This document shows, piece after piece, positions 61,986-64,000 of a DNA stretch of 64,000 bases. The notes below the pieces were generated by a model. The model had not been told where the DNA came from. It saw only the letters and a list, made by a program, of their open reading frames with translations, and did not search any database. Source of the DNA: JANNUT01 sp046331425 (lineage in GTDB: Bacteria > Acidobacteriota > Polarisedimenticolia > J045); assembly GCA_046331425.1 (NCBI GenBank), contig JAXLQU010000002.1, positions 124,001-188,000 on the forward strand. The letters run 5' to 3'. A program made the position numbers and the translations under genes. Every line of letters begins with the position of its first letter. Position 1 is the first letter of the stretch.

Positions 61986-62216
61986 GACACTGGGCCGCAG
62001 ACTGAGTTGGCCGGAGTCTCAACATGGGTCAAATATGCCGCGACTTCGGCGTTGGGGCTGTTCTTGCGACAGCAAATGGGTATCATTACCGGCCTCATGG
62101 CCAAGCCACGCATCGGGAGTAGCCGCGCTCAGGACAGGTGATTTGCCCGCGTTCGGGGAGTGATCGATGTCGACTGCGACAACTTCGACTGGTAAACGCT
62201 TGGCGCGAGAGGAAAG

Positions 62217-62849
62217 TTGGGCGGGACTTCGACGGTCCTCACCCGCGAGCTCTTCCCTTATTGGATCTACCGCAGCAATGAAATGGTGGTAGTGAGACTC
62301 GATTCCAGATCGATTCGGCCGCTCTCCAGAGACCTGTCTCACATTCGCATTCGATGGGCCAGCCCCGCGGATGAGCCGTTGTTGCAGCAGATCCGCCCGC
62401 GAAGTGCGTCGTACTCCGAGCAAATGAACAAGGGTGCCTGGTGCGCGATCGGTGAGATCGACGGCGCTCCGGCCAGCTTCAATTTCTATGAGCGGGGCGA
62501 ACGACACGTGTCACCGGCCAATGGGTACAGCTTCGCACTCGGGGCAGGCGCTGCATGGGCTTATGGAATGGAAGTGGCGCCGGCGTTCCGACTCTCGGGG
62601 ATCTTCCACAAGCATTGGATCGAAGGTCTTGCGCTCTTGGCGTCGCGAGGTGTGAGCCGCGTGTATGGCTCGGTGCAAAACGACAATCCGCTGTCACTGA
62701 ACTCACATAAGCGGCTGGGGTTCGTGCCGCTGTACCGCTACCGAATCATCCGTGTGTTGGGGTTAGAGTGGTTCGAGGCACGCCCGATGGATGACCCTCG
62801 CTTGGCGGGCGCGCGCGGCTTCGGTCGATGGACGGGCTGCGACGCGTAG
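62217..62849 (+). CDS. GNAT-like acetyltransferase
   Basis: About 210 residues from a TTG at 62217 (AGAGGAAAG upstream); an ATG at 62280 is the next in-frame choice. HIRIRWASPADEPLLQQIRP and EQMNKGAWCAIGEIDGAPAS begin the fold. The segment WAYGMEVAPAFRLSGIFHKH and VYGSVQNDNPLSLNSHKRLG, then FVPLYRYR, is the usual GNAT ending in which the co-substrate binds and the chain ends with a beta-bulge. Substrate unknown; neighbours are glycan genes and a DNA-repair gene on the other strand. Confidence 0.72.
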   Translation: MGGTSTVLTRELFPYWIYRSNEMVVVRLDSRSIRPLSRDLSHIRIRWASPADEPLLQQIRPRSASYSEQMNKGAWCAIGEIDGAPASFNFYERGERHVSPANGYSFALGAGAAWAYGMEVAPAFRLSGIFHKHWIEGLALLASRGVSRVYGSVQNDNPLSLNSHKRLGFVPLYRYRIIRVLGLEWFEARPMDDPRLAGARGFGRWTGCDA

Positions 62850-62896
62850 CCGATCGATGAACCGGAGCGTTTCGCGACGATCACGAGCCGGCGTCA

Positions 62897-64000
62897 TCAC
62901 TGCAGTTCCAAAGCCAAACTGGTGGCGTAACGACTCAGCGCTGCGCGTGTCGCTTCGATATCGAGAGTCGACGGACCGCGCGGGGAGTTGGACGCTTCGT
63001 ATCGACACGACAACACTCGCAATCGGCCGCGCTTGCGATCGGCCTTCAGATCGACGCGTGCCACCAGCCGCTCCCCGGCGAGTACCGGCAAGCAGTAGTA
63101 CCCATAGGTGCGCTGCGGCGCCGGCTTGAAGATCTCCAATAGTTGATCGAAGGCGAACAGTCGTTTGACCCGCGTGCGATCCCACAGCAATGGATCGAAC
63201 GGAGAAAGCAAGACACCGCAATCGCCTCGGGGCCGCGCCGCTGCCAAGGTCGCTGCGAGCTCGCGGTCCTCGGGCGTGATCCAGCCGGCGGTCCGGCGTT
63301 TGTCCTCGTCGATCAATGCGCACGGCATGATGCGGTTCTGCTCGACGAGGCTCGCAAGCGCCTGCGACAGTTCTTCACGGCGATTTCTCAACCGCCAGGT
63401 GGCGGCCAAGGTACCGGTGGTGGCCCAGCCGTGTCCTTGAAGAGCTCTCAATAGCAACTGCTGCAAGCTGGTGCGCTTGTCCAGCGGTGCCGTGCGCAAC
63501 GAGTCTGGAATCACGCGTTCGGCCAGATCGTAAGTGCGCTGGAAGTTCTTCCGTTCGCGGACCACCCACTCGCCCCGCGACCAGAGCGCCGTCGCGATTC
63601 GACTCGCCGTCTTGACGTTCCACCAGCCGCGGCTGCCAGCGCCCTCCATATCGATCGATCGCAACGGGCCCTCGTGCCGCATCCGCCGACGCAGTGTGCG
63701 CGTCAACTCAGGATTTTCCCCGAGGACATCACCCCACCAGGGATGATGTCGAAACTCGCGCCGACGAAACTCGAAGGCGGGATACAACGAAAGCGGTATC
63801 CAACTCGCCTCATGCCCCCAGTATTCGAACAACGGCGTGCCGGGCTTGAGGAGTTCTTCCCCCAAAAGCGGGTCGAACCCCGGTAGACGCGACAACAGCA
63901 CGATCGCGTGACTGCGCGCACCGGCGATGGAAACGGTGTCCAGTTGCAGATACCCGAACAGGTCGATCACGCGATACGCAGCGTCCGTTGTCGTGCGGCC
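62897..64000 (-). CDS. YcaQ/AlkZ-type winged-helix DNA glycosylase (partial, 5' end outside window)
   Basis: At least 367 residues; the frame is open to the window edge and the family normally has more sequence before the YLQLDTVSI segment, so the start lies outside. QLDTVSIAGARSHAIVLLSR contains the QxD catalytic pair of YcaQ/AlkZ. FEYWGHEASWIPLSLYPAFE, GPLRSIDMEGAGSRGWWN and LLSPFDPLLWDRTRVKRLF are family hallmarks (winged-helix arrays and beta-barrel). These enzymes unhook DNA interstrand crosslinks or remove alkylated bases. No link to the glycan genes is apparent. Confidence 0.9.
   Translation of the reverse strand, partial: GRTTTDAAYRVIDLFGYLQLDTVSIAGARSHAIVLLSRLPGFDPLLGEELLKPGTPLFEYWGHEASWIPLSLYPAFEFRRREFRHHPWWGDVLGENPELTRTLRRRMRHEGPLRSIDMEGAGSRGWWNVKTASRIATALWSRGEWVVRERKNFQRTYDLAERVIPDSLRTAPLDKRTSLQQLLLRALQGHGWATTGTLAATWRLRNRREELSQALASLVEQNRIMPCALIDEDKRRTAGWITPEDRELAATLAAARPRGDCGVLLSPFDPLLWDRTRVKRLFAFDQLLEIFKPAPQRTYGYYCLPVLAGERLVARVDLKADRKRGRLRVLSCRYEASNSPRGPSTLDIEATRAALSRYATSLALELQ

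Overview
The window is high-G+C DNA (roughly 60%) from a Gram-negative bacterium. The run dnaX, ybaB, recR, roadblock protein, MglA-type GTPase at the left edge is an order I associate with delta-type proteobacteria (Myxococcota, Desulfobacterota, Binatota and relatives). That placement is inference; no rRNA or species marker is present.

Layout. Positions 1-4533 (minus strand) are housekeeping: a partial mglA-like GTPase, its roadblock partner, recR, ybaB/ebfC, dnaX, the small SRP RNA, tRNA-Ser(GGA), tadA and tRNA-Arg(ACG). Positions 4694-5297 (minus) hold a PqqD-like protein followed by a 62-residue peptide with a YxxPxI motif, which looks like a RiPP precursor plus its recognition element. 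A 628-base divergent region rich in dyads separates this pair from a large exopolysaccharide (EPS) locus.

EPS core, 5926-26616 (plus). It encodes an export lipoprotein-like/Wza-type protein, an outer-membrane barrel, a Wzz-type chain-length protein, a BY-kinase, a YvcK/CofD-like protein, a FlaA1/CapD-type nucleotide-sugar dehydratase, a small HTH protein, a WlbA/WbpD-like oxidoreductase and acyltransferase pair, an AsnB-type amidotransferase, an acyl carrier protein, a DUF362 protein, glycosyltransferases, a LarA-like protein, an undecaprenyl-phosphate sugar transferase, a PglD-like acetyltransferase, a polysaccharide deacetylase and a PaaK-like adenylating enzyme. Many reading frames overlap by four bases, so translation is probably coupled. 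One gene (a predicted nucleotidyltransferase) runs antisense inside the block.

26685-31357 interrupts this with a TetR/SDR/OsmC cassette under shared operators, then three broken genes: a VOC remnant, an Old-Yellow-Enzyme pseudogene and a glycosyltransferase pseudogene. From 31354 to 62849 glycan genes resume in several short operons: FemAB/CelD-like acyltransferase, GT4 and GT-C enzymes, a second AsnB, MurJ, an O-antigen-ligase-like protein, deacetylases and a methyltransferase. Mixed in are a TRAP transporter set (TatT, DctP, fused DctQM), a TesA-like esterase with an ABC export pair, and two large secreted proteins (beta-helix/Fn3 and a predicted glycoside hydrolase). These two unrelated proteins end in nearly the same 16-residue tail. 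A YcaQ-type DNA glycosylase gene runs off the right edge.

The strongest candidates for something undescribed are the shared C-terminal tail (35223 and 58798), the PqqD/YxxP peptide pair, and the LarA-like plus DUF362 genes embedded in the EPS operon. No exosortase, sortase, CRISPR array, integrase or complete insertion sequence was seen.
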